From Pleurotus djamor (Eukaryota; Basidiomycota; Agaricomycetes; Agaricales; Pleurotaceae), in the NCBI GenBank assembly GCA_029747585.1, contig JAPEVF010000003.1, forward strand, positions 217,819-281,818: a stretch of DNA of 64,000 bases. The letters are read 5' to 3'. Made by a program: the position numbers and the translations under genes. The notes under the pieces were generated by a model. The model did not search any database. It was not told where the DNA came from and saw only the letters and a program-made list of their open reading frames with translations. Positions 43,301 to 56,053 of this stretch are shown here, in pieces. Within the stretch, counting starts at the first letter, position 1. Each line of letters begins with the position of its first letter.

Positions 43301-46300
43301 CATCTTTGACAATCTCATATCGGACTTGCTGGTTGTTTTATATTGGCCTGAGTGGCCAGCTGCTGGCCTTCTCTTGAGTGTCGCCTGCAAATTTATGGCA
43401 TGTCTCGTTTCTCACTATCTTCAACTGGACCACTGATTATTTTCCAGGTGTCATCGCTTGATGACGTCAAATCTGTGTCCTCGACAGACAACAACGCTGC
43501 GAAGACTATTGCTCTTGATCATCTGGGTGTCATTGCGGCCCGTATCAGGACTAGTGCTTTGAAGACCTATTCATCGACGGCCCCAGAGGGGAAGTCCAAG
43601 GCTTTGAAACCACTGGATGAGGTGACTTGTTTCGTTGACATTTACTAGTTGATAAAATCTGACATGAACGCGATAGACCATTACTGAGCGACGTGCATCA
43701 GACCTTAAGCGTCTGCTCTCAGCGCACCGAGATATTTCAGCGCATCTCAGTAAGCGAGCTTCTGAAGATCAAGCCTACGATGTACGTCAAACGAACCACA
43801 CCATTGCTCTCTGCTGAACCGGACCTCCCTCAGAGCGCTCGGGAACTTAATGCCGCCACGCTGGGACAGGAACTAGCGCGTGGATTAGAACAAGTGAATG
43901 CGTGGATCAGCCATCAAGAAGATGATGAAGACCTGAATCTGAAAGATGATTCTCAGTTGTTGACCTTTGGTGAACTCGTGAGATCGGCTATGAGAGACGT
44001 TTGGAAGGATCCTGGAGCAGACGTTTTCGATGTTGGGTATGTATCAGCCACCTGCCTCATTGCGTGTGAGAATCTCAAAGCACTCTCAGCTCCCAAGACG
44101 AGGTTGCACGCGTTGACCGACTTGCTGAGGAAATTGGAACCATCCAGTCATTGAGAAACTCCTTCCAGCCGATCCTTAACGTGATCTTATTGTCACTTGA
44201 TGCCCCGCCAATATTTATGCGCACAAAGGCCCTAAAGGCTCTTGGGCAAATCATCACCAGTGATTCCACTATTCTGGCAACGGTGAGCCCCGAAATTCCC
44301 TATCCCTCACCCTCCATTCATACCGAATGTCTTAGCCCAACGTTCGTCGCGCAATCGAAAGTCATCTTTTGGATAGCTCTTCTGCGGTTCGGGATGCGGC
44401 CGTTGAGCTCATCGGGAAATACATGCTCGATTTCCCTGACGCTGCTGATGATTACTACGTCAAGATTGCTGACAGGATTGCAGTATGTCTCCTTCTGACC
44501 TCTCGGTCGCTATCACGGTACTCATTCACAATTTCAGGATACTGGACTGAGTGTTCGCAAGCGCGTTATCAAGCTACTGAAAACATTCTATGGTACCATG
44601 GAAGATACTCAACGGCGCATTGACATTGCTACCCGTTTAGTACTTCGTATGCTCGACGACGACGATACCGTCAAGGATCTTGCCATCAAGGTCATGGAGG
44701 AGCTCTGGTTCCAGAATCCTCTTCCACCTTCTGCAATGAAAAAGCCTCGCAGTACATCGCCCGTCAATAAAGGTCCCCTCCTCAACAAAGTAGCGGTAAT
44801 CATGGGGGTTGCCGCGAATTTCCGGGACCGGCAATCACCGCTGGAAGACCTCCTCCATAAGATTATGTCTGACAAGCAGGGATCCGAAGCGTCTTCACTT
44901 CATGCCAGATATTCGGAAGTCTGTGAAGCACTGATTGACGGCCTCGTAGACGACTCTGACCTCCCCGGCTTCGTGAGTGATTCAGCGGTTCCCTTCCTTG
45001 GTAATTAATACTCACTGTCCAATACCTTATCTAGACCGTTCTGAACTGCGTGCGAACCATCTACCTGTTCACCGCTGCCTATCCATCCGTTCTGCTGGGC
45101 GCTCACGCTTCAACCCTTCTGCCGTATCTCAAGAATGCCACCTCGGTAGATTACTTTATTCCCTTTGCGCATCTCACCCCTAAACACAATATTAGGTCGA
45201 AGAACAAGCCATATCTGACAACCTTCTAAGAATATTCAGAGCTTCGATACCTCACATGCCGAAAACCGAAGCTAAGTTTGGCGCAGAATTGCAAGCTCTC
45301 TTACAGCCAATGATCGTCAAACCTTCGGGGGGCATTTCGGTAAGCATGATTGTATTCCCCTGTTATCGACCTGACGGGCGGTCATAGGCACTGCAAGAAT
45401 CTGTGGCCTGTATCTGTACTGTAGTCCGTCACCTGACACACGATTTCTCAAGATTGGCTATGCTCTTGAAGTCGTGTAATAGTAAGTGATTTCCCTCCAA
45501 CCATAAGACCGTTTCTCTGATAGTCCTAGGCCGACTCCAAGATACGATCCGCAGACCTAATGACAAGCCCTTGGCTCCCAATGACCAAAAGACACTCTCG
45601 GTGTTGATTTCTATTGTAGCCCTTCTCGGGGAGCACTGCAACTTCGACCAGCTTCGCGTCGAAGACCCAGGTCAGTTTATATCGCCGCGCATCCTGTCTA
45701 CTGTGCTGACGTTCCCCCTTCAGTCGTTGCCAAGGCGCTAGATAGTTTAACAGATGTATGCCCTCTCTTGTATGTTTGTAACTTAGTCACTGATCGCCAG
45801 CAGGGCTCCATCATGGAACACATCTACCGCAGCTTACTCACCCTGTATGAAAGATTTTCCGAATCCATGCTACGCGGACGCATCTTGCAGTGTCTAGGTC
45901 AGTCACTAAATGTTTTTCTGTCAACCATCTGACCTTTGCCTAGGATTCTTGTTTCGAGCCCAGCCTACTCTCATGCTGCTTCCCGGTTCAGCCAGTATAA
46001 TGGACGCCATCTTCTCCTCCTCTCAGGAGGAGGAAAAGGGTCGCCTTCTCAAAATTATGCAAGACTTCCTCGTATCCGAGGCGTCCAAACATTCTGCCAA
46101 AGAGAAGGGTAAGTCAACGTCATATCCACCCTCACCATCTAATATGCCTCCTTAGAAGCCAACCAAGTCAAGTCCAAGAGCCAAGATGTCAATATGGATG
46201 AGCTTGTGGGAAACACCGATGGCTTCGCCGATTCCGGGTCTGTAATTTCATTGTAATCAAATCTTTCGTGGGCTGATCCATGATTCAGTGTGAGCTCAGC

Positions 46301-47641
46301 CGTTGTCCAACGCTACTTAAACCACATCCTTGCTGCTGCCCTCTCCGATAATGTGCAAATACAAGCTGCCGCCATCGATATCCTCACATTCACTGTTAAG
46401 CAAGGATTGGCCCATCCACTGCAGGTATGGATTTCACTCGTAAGACACCCTGCTCGAGCCTCATCCTCGTAGTCTGTGCCTGTGATCGTCGCCCTTGAGA
46501 CGAGCATGAATACTATGCTTAGCAACCGAGCCAACGCCCTACATGCAATTCTCCACGCTAAACATGCTTCTCTAATCAACACAAGGTACCTTGATAGTGC
46601 CCGTGCCGCCTTTAACTATCAGAAGAAAGTATCGGACGGACCTGTTCGAGGTTTGTGCTCATTAAATTCCCAGCAGGCTCAGTTTCACCAAAGAGTTTAG
46701 GCTATCGACTTCGACCAACACCATCAGCAGTTTTGCAGCGCTGGTATTCCCTTGTGAAGGAAAAGCGTGCTGCCAGACAGGATTTCCTACGCGCTCTGCT
46801 TAAAGTGTTTGACGGAAGGCCTGCTCAGCAATGCACCCAGGTAAGCACCCTCCACCATATACATCGTTGTATCTTTTGACTTATGCACTATTTCAGGACG
46901 ATGTCGACTTTATACGATTTATGGCAGAAAACTTTGCTGCCTTCGATTACAAGACTCTGGAAGAGGTTCTGACAGTTATCAAGATTTTGACAGCTGTCCT
47001 ATCAACCACCGGGGCTCAATTGCTGGAGGTGATATCGCCTTCGCACCTGCTCGCTCAGCTTAGGAGCCCACAGGAAGATCAGAATGAGGTCAGAGAGCCC
47101 CCCCTGATCGATGACGCCGGCTAACCCTGTTATAGAACTTGAACACTGACGACTCTTCCCCGCATGGTAAGTTCGAATTCTAATAGCATCGTTGTTGCCG
47201 TAGCTGAGTCCCATCAGCTCCTCAACCAGGTCTTGAAATGCCCGTCATGTTGTCGTCGATCATAATTGGCATGATTATGATCCTCAAGGCTCACCTCAAG
47301 TACCTCTACAATCTCAACGAAGAGTTGGTCATTTATTTACTCTGCTATTCATTCTCACCTCATTCATTTTGTCCAGCAAATGTAACAAATTTGTACTGGG
47401 GAAAAAGAGTACCCTCGGTGACAAACAGGCCTCTGCACGCAACCACAATCCCATCTCTTGGGAGCGCTTGCCTTACGCCACCAAGCCACTACTAACGACC
47501 GAGGACATGCGAATACAAAAAGCTACAGTACGTCCTTTGTTTTCAATACTAAATCTGATCAACTCTCAATCTTGTACCTAGTTCTTGGATATCTGGAATG
47601 AAGATGGCGTGGCCGCCGAACCCGAAGACGAATTCTCATAA
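40346..47641 (+). CDS. SCC2: Cohesin loader SCC2/NIPBL (Coprinopsis Rad9 type)
   Basis: A large gene of many exons from ATG 40346 ([20 protein letters not shown]) to TAA 47639-47641, estimated at about 1,900 residues after removing more than 20 short introns. The N-terminal 500 residues are disordered: Gln/Ser/Pro-rich, then Lys-rich with [20 protein letters not shown]. The helical part begins near [20 protein letters not shown] and continues as HEAT-type repeats, including [77 protein letters not shown] and [15 protein letters not shown]. This layout and these blocks fit the Scc2/Mis4/NIPBL family, which with Scc4 loads cohesin onto chromosomes. Its mushroom orthologue is known as Rad9 in Coprinopsis, needed for DNA repair and meiosis. 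The exon chain seems unbroken. Confidence 0.85.
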
Positions 47642-47833
47642 ACTCACTGACTTGCTTACCACCTGACATTGCTTGCCGATACCCTATCCTAAACCATAAT
47701 ATTTATCCGTATTCGCCTGCGTAATGTTATTACTATTGTCCCCTATATACCCTTTGGACGAACGCTTGCGGTATTCAATTGTACCTCGTTGACCATGTAT
47801 ACTCTATCCTGTGATTCAAAGCACATCCATATT

Positions 47834-49966
47834 TCACGTCGACACTCGCACATCCTTGCTCCCCGCGACAATCGAAGCAACATCCTCAAATCGAGAAACG
47901 AGGTTGCAACCGAAAGGCGCAGCGTGCCTAAAGGAAATGATGGTGTTAGTCTGGTCATGCTATTATAAGATCTCCAAGCCATCCTCACAAGCCAATGCCT
48001 CTGTCTGTCGTCGCGTTGGGATCAGGAAGCGTACTATTTGCGAGGTCGTCACTCCCAGGTAATACACGCAATGCCCAAAGGATAGAAGCGACTTGAATGA
48101 ACATGGCGTTATTGGCGACATGCCGGCCAACGCACACTCTGTTAGGATTTTCTAGATTCAGTAAAGACTCAGTTTCATGCTGCCATCACGGACCTCCTGC
48201 CGAATCCGAACGCGACATGGCCTTCTTCTTTCGCCCCAGCAGGGAATGAATCATTATCACTCCAAGTAGAATCTAAAAAGCGGCCTGGATTGAAAGTATC
48301 GGCATCAGATCCATAGATATCTGGATCATGGTTGAGACCCCTGTTGTAAATTTGAAACGCTGAGTCTTCGAAAGGGATTATTTCGACGAGGAAAAGGCCT
48401 ACCAGGTGTTGACGAAGCAAAACGAGCCTTTTGGTAGGAAAAATCCATCATAATGGTCATCCTCTTCAAGTCGGTGAGGGAGAGCCATGGGAAACGCGGG
48501 CCTCCACCGCATGACTTCTTTCACTATTGCACGTATGTAGGGTAGGTGTTCGTAGTCTTGGAGCGTAGGCATGCGTGATCGGCCAACTACATGATCAAGT
48601 TCTTCATGAGCACGCTTCTGAACGCCGGGATATAATACCATAGCTATCAAAAACCAAAGCATCTGGCCGGAGGTCTAGCGCAAGTTGGTTCAGATATGTG
48701 GGTAATTGGTAGAGAAACTGACCGTTTCAGTTCCCCCTAGACTTGGAGATGGGGAGATGAGCGAGCGTCCAAATGGAAGTAAACAGTGTATGAGAGGACG
48801 AACTACAACGAGATCGCAGTCCAAGCAGCTTGTTCTTTACCGAGATTGTGCTTAGCTACCTCTTCGACCAAAGAGGCAGCGATGCATGGCGCCTGGGTTC
48901 CTTCGTCCTAAGGCGGTAATGAAATTGGCGGAGGACCAAAGTGATAAGAGAGAACAGTGCCGACCATCCTCTTGGAAACCCCTTCGAACAACTCAAAGAG
49001 TTTAATTGAAGTCTCATCATGCCATGCTTCTGCTTCTTTTCGCCATGTGCACCTATATATATAAAGTGATCAGCGTGGTCAGGATATAAGTGTAGGGAGG
49101 CGCCATCTTTACGTACATCCACCTGGGCAGGCGTTCCATCCAAGAAAAGAACTCAACAAGGTAAGCACCCGGGCGCGAAGATTCTGAGAGTCGTTCACTG
49201 AGTCGATCGACCCAAATGATCAGGGGGTCGCTGGAATCAATGATCGGAGGTAAGCCATAGATGAGTGAGATCATGGAGGAGATGTTCGTGCGTTGCAGGT
49301 GATCGGTAAAACGCTCTGGACTAGTCAATAATGTTTGCACGAGGATGGTTGCTTCCGCTTCATGGATTGGGGTATATTGTTTGGCGGCTGACTTATGAAG
49401 CGCTCTGAGACGAACAAAGTGCCGATTGAAACCAAATATAGGGCAGCGACGCCAACCAAGTGTACTCACTCATGGGCGGCACGGCGCATCCGTCTCCAAC
49501 CATCATTGTGTCTGGCAATGGGAAGTGCAAGACCCGCAGTCAAAAGTTCACCAACAACCACACTTCGTGGACGATCGGAATAGATTCTTGCTCGTTTGGC
49601 AAGTAGATCTTGTGCGACCTTGTGAGATCCGATTATAACGATCGGTTGTCCAGCGGCGTGGATGTATACCAGAGGGCCTGACGCCCGGAAATTTATACAA
49701 GGTGAGTATAACCAAACTACGTCGCAGCCAGAGTGGGGGCAAGTCTTACCATATTGATTACACCAATGGGTCATGTCGAGCCATAACTTCTTTGTCAGTT
49801 GGAAGACATTCCCAATAAGAGGGAGGCCTCGAGGTCCAGGCGGCAACTTCGCAGAGTAATCTGCTGTGCTGTACAAATAGCTGACGAAGACCAGAATTGT
49901 GACTGTCGTACTAAAGGGCCATTGCATGGAGGTCAGAGACGTCGAAAAAGCATTCAACCAATGCAT
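47834..49966 (-). CDS. Cytochrome P450 monooxygenase
   Basis: Reverse strand from ATG 49966 (a second Met, MQWPFS, is at 49927) to TGA 47834-47836. An N-terminal membrane anchor is followed by the hinge LPPGPRGLPLIGNVF. Motifs: WRRMRR (C-helix), GGTETTSGQMLWFL (I-helix oxygen-binding, joined over an intron near 48670-48715), VKEVMRWRP (ExxR), FNPGRFLD (PERF-like) and the heme loop FGFGRRVCVGRH. The last is assembled only after removing the intron at about 48163-48212, which splits the codon before VCVG. The tail reads HAAPFGCNLVSRF. All key residues, including the heme cysteine, are present, so the enzyme looks active. The pattern fits the mushroom O-methylsterigmatocystin-oxidoreductase-like P450 group; substrate cannot be told. 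Confidence 0.88.
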
Positions 49967-50646
49967 ATTTGGACGAAATCAGAGCGGCTCGAGGAGTATC
50001 AGCAGGAGGAAAATGGGAAACGATCTCATCATGAGCAGTGGTTTCGGGAGTTGACACTTTTATGCCGGAAACGAGAAGTTGCGACTGCATCGATGGTTCA
50101 GGTTCGTAGAATGAGGCCAGAGGAACAGGAACAGGTGCCGCATTTGAGCACTCGCAGTTGCTAAGGCTGCTATAAAGTAGTTAGCACGTTGCGAATTGCC
50201 GCACCACACGACGCAAAGTGGCTGAATAACGAGGCTCAAGACGGTCGAGTCCCGTCAAGCATCTAACCATCCATAGACATGACCAAGCCAAGTAATTCAG
50301 ACAGATTACCGAATCAGTCGCGTTTTCCGGGGTCCTCCCCAGGCCGCCGGTGTGACGGTACGTAGACGATGTGCATGGTCAGGGCTGCATCGATGCGGTC
50401 GCAAACCTCCCCCATCGATTCAGTGGGGAAAAGATAGATCGAGGGGATACGTACCCTGGGTATTCATCCGGATCTGCTAAACGTTGATGCGTCCGTTTCT
50501 TCGTGGGCCATTGAATTCTGATACGTGCTTGAAGATCATCAGTGTATCCAAGTCCAAGTGATTCCCAGCCTATTATGAACCCATCTATTCGGCACTTTCA
50601 AGAAGTATGTAGTCATCGTGCCATCATGGCTATGGTACGAGGGCAT
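49967..50646. other. Intergenic, no supported gene
   Basis: Upstream side of the P450 gene and 3' flank of the SEC14-like gene. Open frames here are antisense extensions of the P450 or lack any domain. Confidence 0.5.
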
Positions 50647-51744
50647 CTAAGGCCATGATACGACCTTGCCATCTATGAACTTCACGGGACCTTTCGGCAT
50701 CTCCCCAATCACAGCCGTTGCATCTTCATCGAGAGAGGGTTCGTCTGTAAAGGTCCAAGATAGCTCACCGCCGTACTCTTTGGGAAGGTCTTTTGCATTG
50801 ACCAATTCCAATAGCGATTCGCCGGGATTCTTTCCAAGAACGCGTATTTTGTTTCTTGTGCCTTCATCAAACCAGCCCTTTATCCAGCCCCAGATAGTAG
50901 GGAAGAAAGAAGGTGAATTGACAACTGCGATGGAGTGCAAAGTTTCGGGATAATTTGCTGTCGCAAGACGGGAAGCCTCCTGTAGGTGATTTCGTAGCGT
51001 CCACATAGACATAAGAGACACATCATTGAGATCTATGATAGTCATCACAGAGGATATCGGCGTTGGGGCGGTGGCGTGAGGGAGATGAGTGCACAACTCC
51101 ATGGCGAAGTTGGACATAAATTCGTATAACGCAACGCTGTGATATCATCGCAACCTAAGAACCTGAGGAAAGTCAAGAGCCTCCTCACATTCGCTGATAT
51201 CTCCGCGCCGCGGGGATGGCATCTAGTTCTTTCTGTAGCGGGACCACAGCCGAAAGCTTGTAGACATATAGTGGCAACCCATGCTGGCCATGGGTTAACA
51301 AAAAAATCTACGCAGAGGTTAGATGCATGGAGCAAACCTTCTCTCTTCGGCCAGTCCACCTAGGGTAGAATCGTTTCGCTGATTCAAATTCTTCTGGGTC
51401 AAAGGTTGCATAAAGATTATCCACATCGTGAGCTTTGCGCCATTTCTCGGTCTCGAAGAATTGTTTCTGAGCGGCAGCGGGATCAAATCGTCGTGCGCGT
51501 AGAAATCGCCTACACAGAGAACTTCAGCCTGCTTTCTCCAGAGCCCTGAGGTTCTGATGACTCACAGGATGGTTTCGTCATTGTGGGAGGCCCTGGACGT
51601 GTCCGAGCCATGGGCATAGAGGTTTGCCTTGGCCAAGTTATCTTTGAACGAGATGAAGGCCTCTAGCTGTTGCGGTGTGAGGCGAAACAAGTGGCCTGCG
51701 AGGGGATCAAACGTAATGTTCGAGCTTGCAGACCCGCTCGCCAT
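50647..51744 (-). CDS. SEC14-like CRAL-TRIO lipid-transfer protein
   Basis: Reverse strand from ATG 51744 (MASGSASSNITFDPLAGHLF) to TAG 50647-50649, four or more exons. The N-terminal CRAL-TRIO-N part shows LTPQQLEAFISFKDNL, then RFLRARRFDPAAAQKQFFET and YPRWTG. The lipid-binding domain shows TIIDLNDVSLMSMW, YPETLHSIAVVNSPSFFPTI, WGWIKGWFDEGTRNKIRVLG and LPKEYGGELSW. These are standard for the fungal Sec14 phosphatidylinositol-transfer family, with the conserved G after DLPKEYGG. A polar C-terminal tail of about 35 residues ends KFIDGKVVSWP. It probably moves phosphoinositides or sterols between membranes; the exact paralogue is unknown. Complete by eye. Confidence 0.85.
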
Positions 51745-52350
51745 GGTGGTTTGAAAGCAAGATGTGAACGCTTCGGGCCGGCTGTACCAATAGCCCCTTG
51801 AATGTCGCTAGGGGCGGCGTGGGGGGCAAATATCTCATGCGACTGAAGCTCCTACGCCCGATAGGCTAGAGGATCTCTGTCTAGCGTCTCTATACCTACA
51901 TTTGAGTGGTCAGGCTTCCTTGGTCGGCTCGGCTATATGACTGGCTCATTTCAGACCCCCACGTCCCCAAGTAATGTCTGTGTTGGATTTATGACACGGT
52001 TGCTTACATTCATAGTAGCTCTCAGTGAGCTCTCTATAGTATTTGAGAGGGAATTTGGGATATCTCTCGCGAATAGTTGTAGAGGATAGTGGGGAGGAGC
52101 AACTCCGGTGCGTTCGAGCCTCGCACTCTGATTTGTTCTTCCTCGGTGCTCCTTCTGCAGTTGCTTTGGAGCTAAGATCCTGCGCAATACTGACTCTCAA
52201 CAGAATCTTACAGCACCAGAACTTTGCGGTAATTCTGCAACCCTCAACTCACTTGAATGATTGACCCCTGGCTCAAGCTCCTGTCACAAAGCTGGTCTCC
52301 TGAATACACGTGACCGGGAAACATATGGAAATTTTGTCAAGTTTTAGTTC
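51745..52350. other. Divergent intergenic region (SEC14-like / BMS1)
   Basis: 606 bp between two divergent start codons. No gene supported and no strong TATA box. Confidence 0.5.
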
Positions 52351-55300
52351 ATGGACGAACGACCACATAAAGCGCATCGCGCAGCCCAGTCCGGAGCGAA
52401 GGCAGAGAAGAAGAAGGGAAAACAGAAGCAGACAAAAGGCTTCAATGAAAAGGTGCCCCACTTTGTGGTTCGTTCGCGGAACCAAGTCTCATACTTCTGT
52501 GATTAGGCCTTTGCACCAAAGTCTGGACGACGAGCTGAACGACAAGGTCGCCGTAACGTCGAGAAGGACCAGACTCGACTACATGTTCCTCTCGTAAATC
52601 GCACCCCAGATGAGGAACCTCCCCCCGTCATCGTTGCTATCGTAGGTCCTCCTGGTGTGGGCAAGACCACCTTGCTCAAGTCCCTTGTAAGGAGGTACAC
52701 CAAGCAAACCTTGTCAGAAGCCAAGGGTCCAATTACTGTCGTCGCGGGAAAGAAACGACGTCTTACATTTATCGAATGCAACAATGATCTCAACTCCATG
52801 ATCGACATTGGCAAAATTGCTGACTTGGTTCTCCTAATGATTGACGGCTCGTTTGGATTCGAGATGGTGCGTATACCAAAGTACCCGATCCGTAAAGCAC
52901 CTTTGACATTCGTGGATAGGAGACATTCGAGTTTCTAAACGTCCTCCAATCTCACGGGTTTCCGAAAGTTATCGGTGTCCTTACCCACCTCGACCTCATC
53001 AAGAAGGCTCCAACACTCCGCGCCACCNAAAAAAGCCCTTAAAAAGCGTTTCTGGACCGAAATATACCAGGGAGCCAAGCTGTTCTACCTCTCTGGCGTA
53101 ATTAACGGTCGATATCCCGACACCGAAATCCTCAACCTTTCCCGCTTCGTCGGGGTCATGAAATTCCGCCCCCTCGTATTCCGCAACTCACACCCCTACT
53201 TACTCGCCGACCGTATGGAAGATCTAACCCCCAGAGAGCTTGTTCGCACCTCGAAAGGAAAGTGTGATCGCATTGTCACTGTCTACGGCTACGTCCATGG
53301 TACCCATCTACGCTCAGGAACTAAAGTCCATATTCCTGGAGTTGGCGACCTCGATGTCAACTCTATCACTAAACTAGGCGATCCATGTCCCACACCTGAT
53401 GCAGATGCTGTGAAGCGGAGGAAACTGAGCGAGAAGAAGAAACTCCTTGTGCATGCACCCATGAGTGACGTTGGCGGGGTCATCTACGACAAAGATGCAG
53501 TTTGGGTGAATGTCCCCGGAAGTTTCACTAGGGGAAACGCCGACGGTACGGTTTCCTTGCCATTGTACACCTTATTTCATTTTGAACACATGGCCACTAG
53601 TTGCTCAGGGCGAAGGTGAACAGATGGTCATGAACCTTCAAGATGTCAACGCGACGCTTGAAGACGCGGTGGCTCGTAGCTCCATCAAACTCTTTGGCTC
53701 TTCCTCAAAAGCTTTGGTCGTCGATGATCGCGACAATGTTGACAATGACGGCGGCGAGGATGATGACGACGAAGCTGGGAGCGAAGACAGTGAAGAGGAG
53801 GAGGATGACGAAGACGAAGACGAGGAAGGAGAGGAGGAATCAGATGAAGACACAAATGACTTGGATCCCCAAATACAGCTCGATAACACTGGCCGAAGTC
53901 ACCGTCGCACGATCACACGAGGTCTTCCGCAAAGTACAAGGGAAAGCAAAGAAGTTGCATATGCGGAGAGTGACTCGGAACTCGACTTTGGGGACGAAGA
54001 CGATGGAAAGCGAGTTCATTTCTCCGATGAAGAAGATGACGAACAGATCCCATCAGATGAGGAGGACGAGGATGAGGAGGATTCGTCGGCGCCTCAATGG
54101 AAGCGCAATTTGCCCTCTCTGCTGCAGTCAGCATCCTCTGGACGGCCCGCTCGTCGGGATTGGACCAAGTTGATATACGCTTCTCACCTAACGCCTTCGC
54201 AAATCCTCTCTACCACTTCCCAACCCTCCTCGGATGATCAGCCCGAAAACGACGAAGACGATTTCTTCCATTTAGAGAAGCGAGATTCGACGCGAGAGGA
54301 CGAAGTTCTCGACCAAACGAAGTCCCCCTTGGACGCCCAACTTCTCAGTCAATGGGAAGACGAAGATATGCTCGACTCGATACGACATCTCTTCATCACC
54401 GGACCATCTGAGAATACCGAGGAAGAGAAGTACGAAGATGACGCAGGCGATGCCGACTTCGAAGACCTCGAAGGAGATGATGCCCCCGCCCCGACTGTCG
54501 CCCCGATATCCGATGAGCAAGCTCGTGCCGACGCCCTTGCTGCGAAGAAGGCCGAGTTGAAACGCAAGTTCGACGAACAATATGATGAACCTACGTCTTC
54601 CGGCCTCGACTTTTATACTGAAAAGAAAGAAGAGATGGCCCGCCAACTTGAACTCAATAAAGCTGAGTTCGCCGAGATCGAAGACCCAGAAGCCAGGGCG
54701 CTCGTAGAAGGTTATCCCCCTGGATCTTATGTCAGGCTCGAGCTCACTGACGTCCCTTGCGAGTTTGTCAACAACTTTGATCCCACGTATCCGATCATTG
54801 TTGGTGGACTGCTGGCCGCGGAAGAACGTTTCGGTTTTGTTCAAGTGCGCCTGAAGCGTCATCGATGGTATACGCGCACGCTTAAAACCAACGATCCCCT
54901 CATATTCTCCTTGGGCTGGCGTCGGTTCCAGACGGTCCCTATATATTCTTTGGATGACCACTCAATACGAATGCGGATGCTCAAGTATACGCCAGAGCAC
55001 ATGCATTGTTATGCTACCTTCTATGGTCCTGTCTCTCTCCCTAATACCGGCTTCTGTGCATTCAATACTCTCACCAGCGAGACACCAGGTTTCCGCGTCT
55101 CAGCCACTGGTGTGGTGCTCGACATCGACCGATCTGTCAAGATCGTGAAGAAACTGAAGCTAACCGGTGTACCTTTCAAGATTTTCAAGAACACTGCGTT
55201 TATCAAAGACATGTTCACCAGTGCGTTGGAGGTCGCCAAATTTGAAGGGGCCAATATCAGGACAGTCTCCGGTATCCGTGGACAAGTCAAGAAGGCGCTA

Positions 55301-55970
55301 CCGAAACCTGATGGGGCGTTCCGAGCAACGTTCGAAGACAAAGTGCTCATGAGTGGTACGTCGGTTCTCACTGTCTCATTGGCTAGCTCTCATGCTTCTC
55401 TACTTAGACATTGTCTTCTTGCGAGCATGGTACTCCATCGAACCCCGCAAGTTCTACAATCCAGTCACTTCCTTACTTTTATCCGACAAGGCCCACTGGT
55501 CGGGTATGCGCTTGACTGGTCAGGTTCGTCGGGAAGAGGGCTTGAAGACGCCGCTTGACGTGAACTCGACTTATAAACGCATCGAGCGCCCTGAACGAAG
55601 GTTCAACCCTTTGAAGATTCCGGCCAAGCTCCAAGCCTCCTTGCCGTATGCGTCTAAGCCCAAGTTGATGAAAGCCCAGAGTCGTCAGACATACATGCAA
55701 AAGCGAGCGGTCGTCATGGAGCCCGAGGAGAAGACAGCGGTTGCGTTGCTTCAACAGATTCGGGCCCTCAGAAAAGACCAGGTTGCCAGGCGCAAGGAGA
55801 AAAAGGCAGAACGCAGGGAAACGATTCGGAAGAAAGCCGAAAAGGAAGAGGCGAAGAAACTGGAGAAAGATAAGGAAAAGAAAAAGGAGTATATGAGGAT
55901 TGCTGGGCAAAAGAGTAAGCGGGAGGCCGATATTGAGGAAGGGAGGTCGAGTAAAAAGCGCAGGACTTAG
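52351..55970 (+). CDS. BMS1: Ribosome biogenesis GTPase BMS1
   Basis: Starts at ATG 52351 ([20 protein letters not shown]). Introns lie at about 52452-52505, 52867-52920, 53532-53597 and 55355-55408. The GTPase domain has GPPGVGKTT (P-loop), [30 protein letters not shown] and [11 protein letters not shown] (G4). A long acidic central region (many Glu/Asp, 53745-54080) follows, then the Bms1/Tsr1 C-terminal domain: [76 protein letters not shown], and a Lys-rich tail ending SSKKRRT. It acts in the nucleolus in 18S rRNA processing with Rcl1. One N at 53029 splits the first exons; dropping it gives [13 protein letters not shown] in frame. Length, about 1,130 residues, matches yeast Bms1. Confidence 0.95.
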
Positions 55971-56053
55971 TGCACCATCTGACTCGCTGCTTTATCTCTC
56001 TTCGATTTCTCGTCAACACGTACATTTTTTCAGTACCATATTCTGTTGTATTG

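Noticed and set aside
54272..54961. 229-codon reverse frame
   Set aside because: Shadow of the conserved BMS1 C-terminal domain on the other strand.
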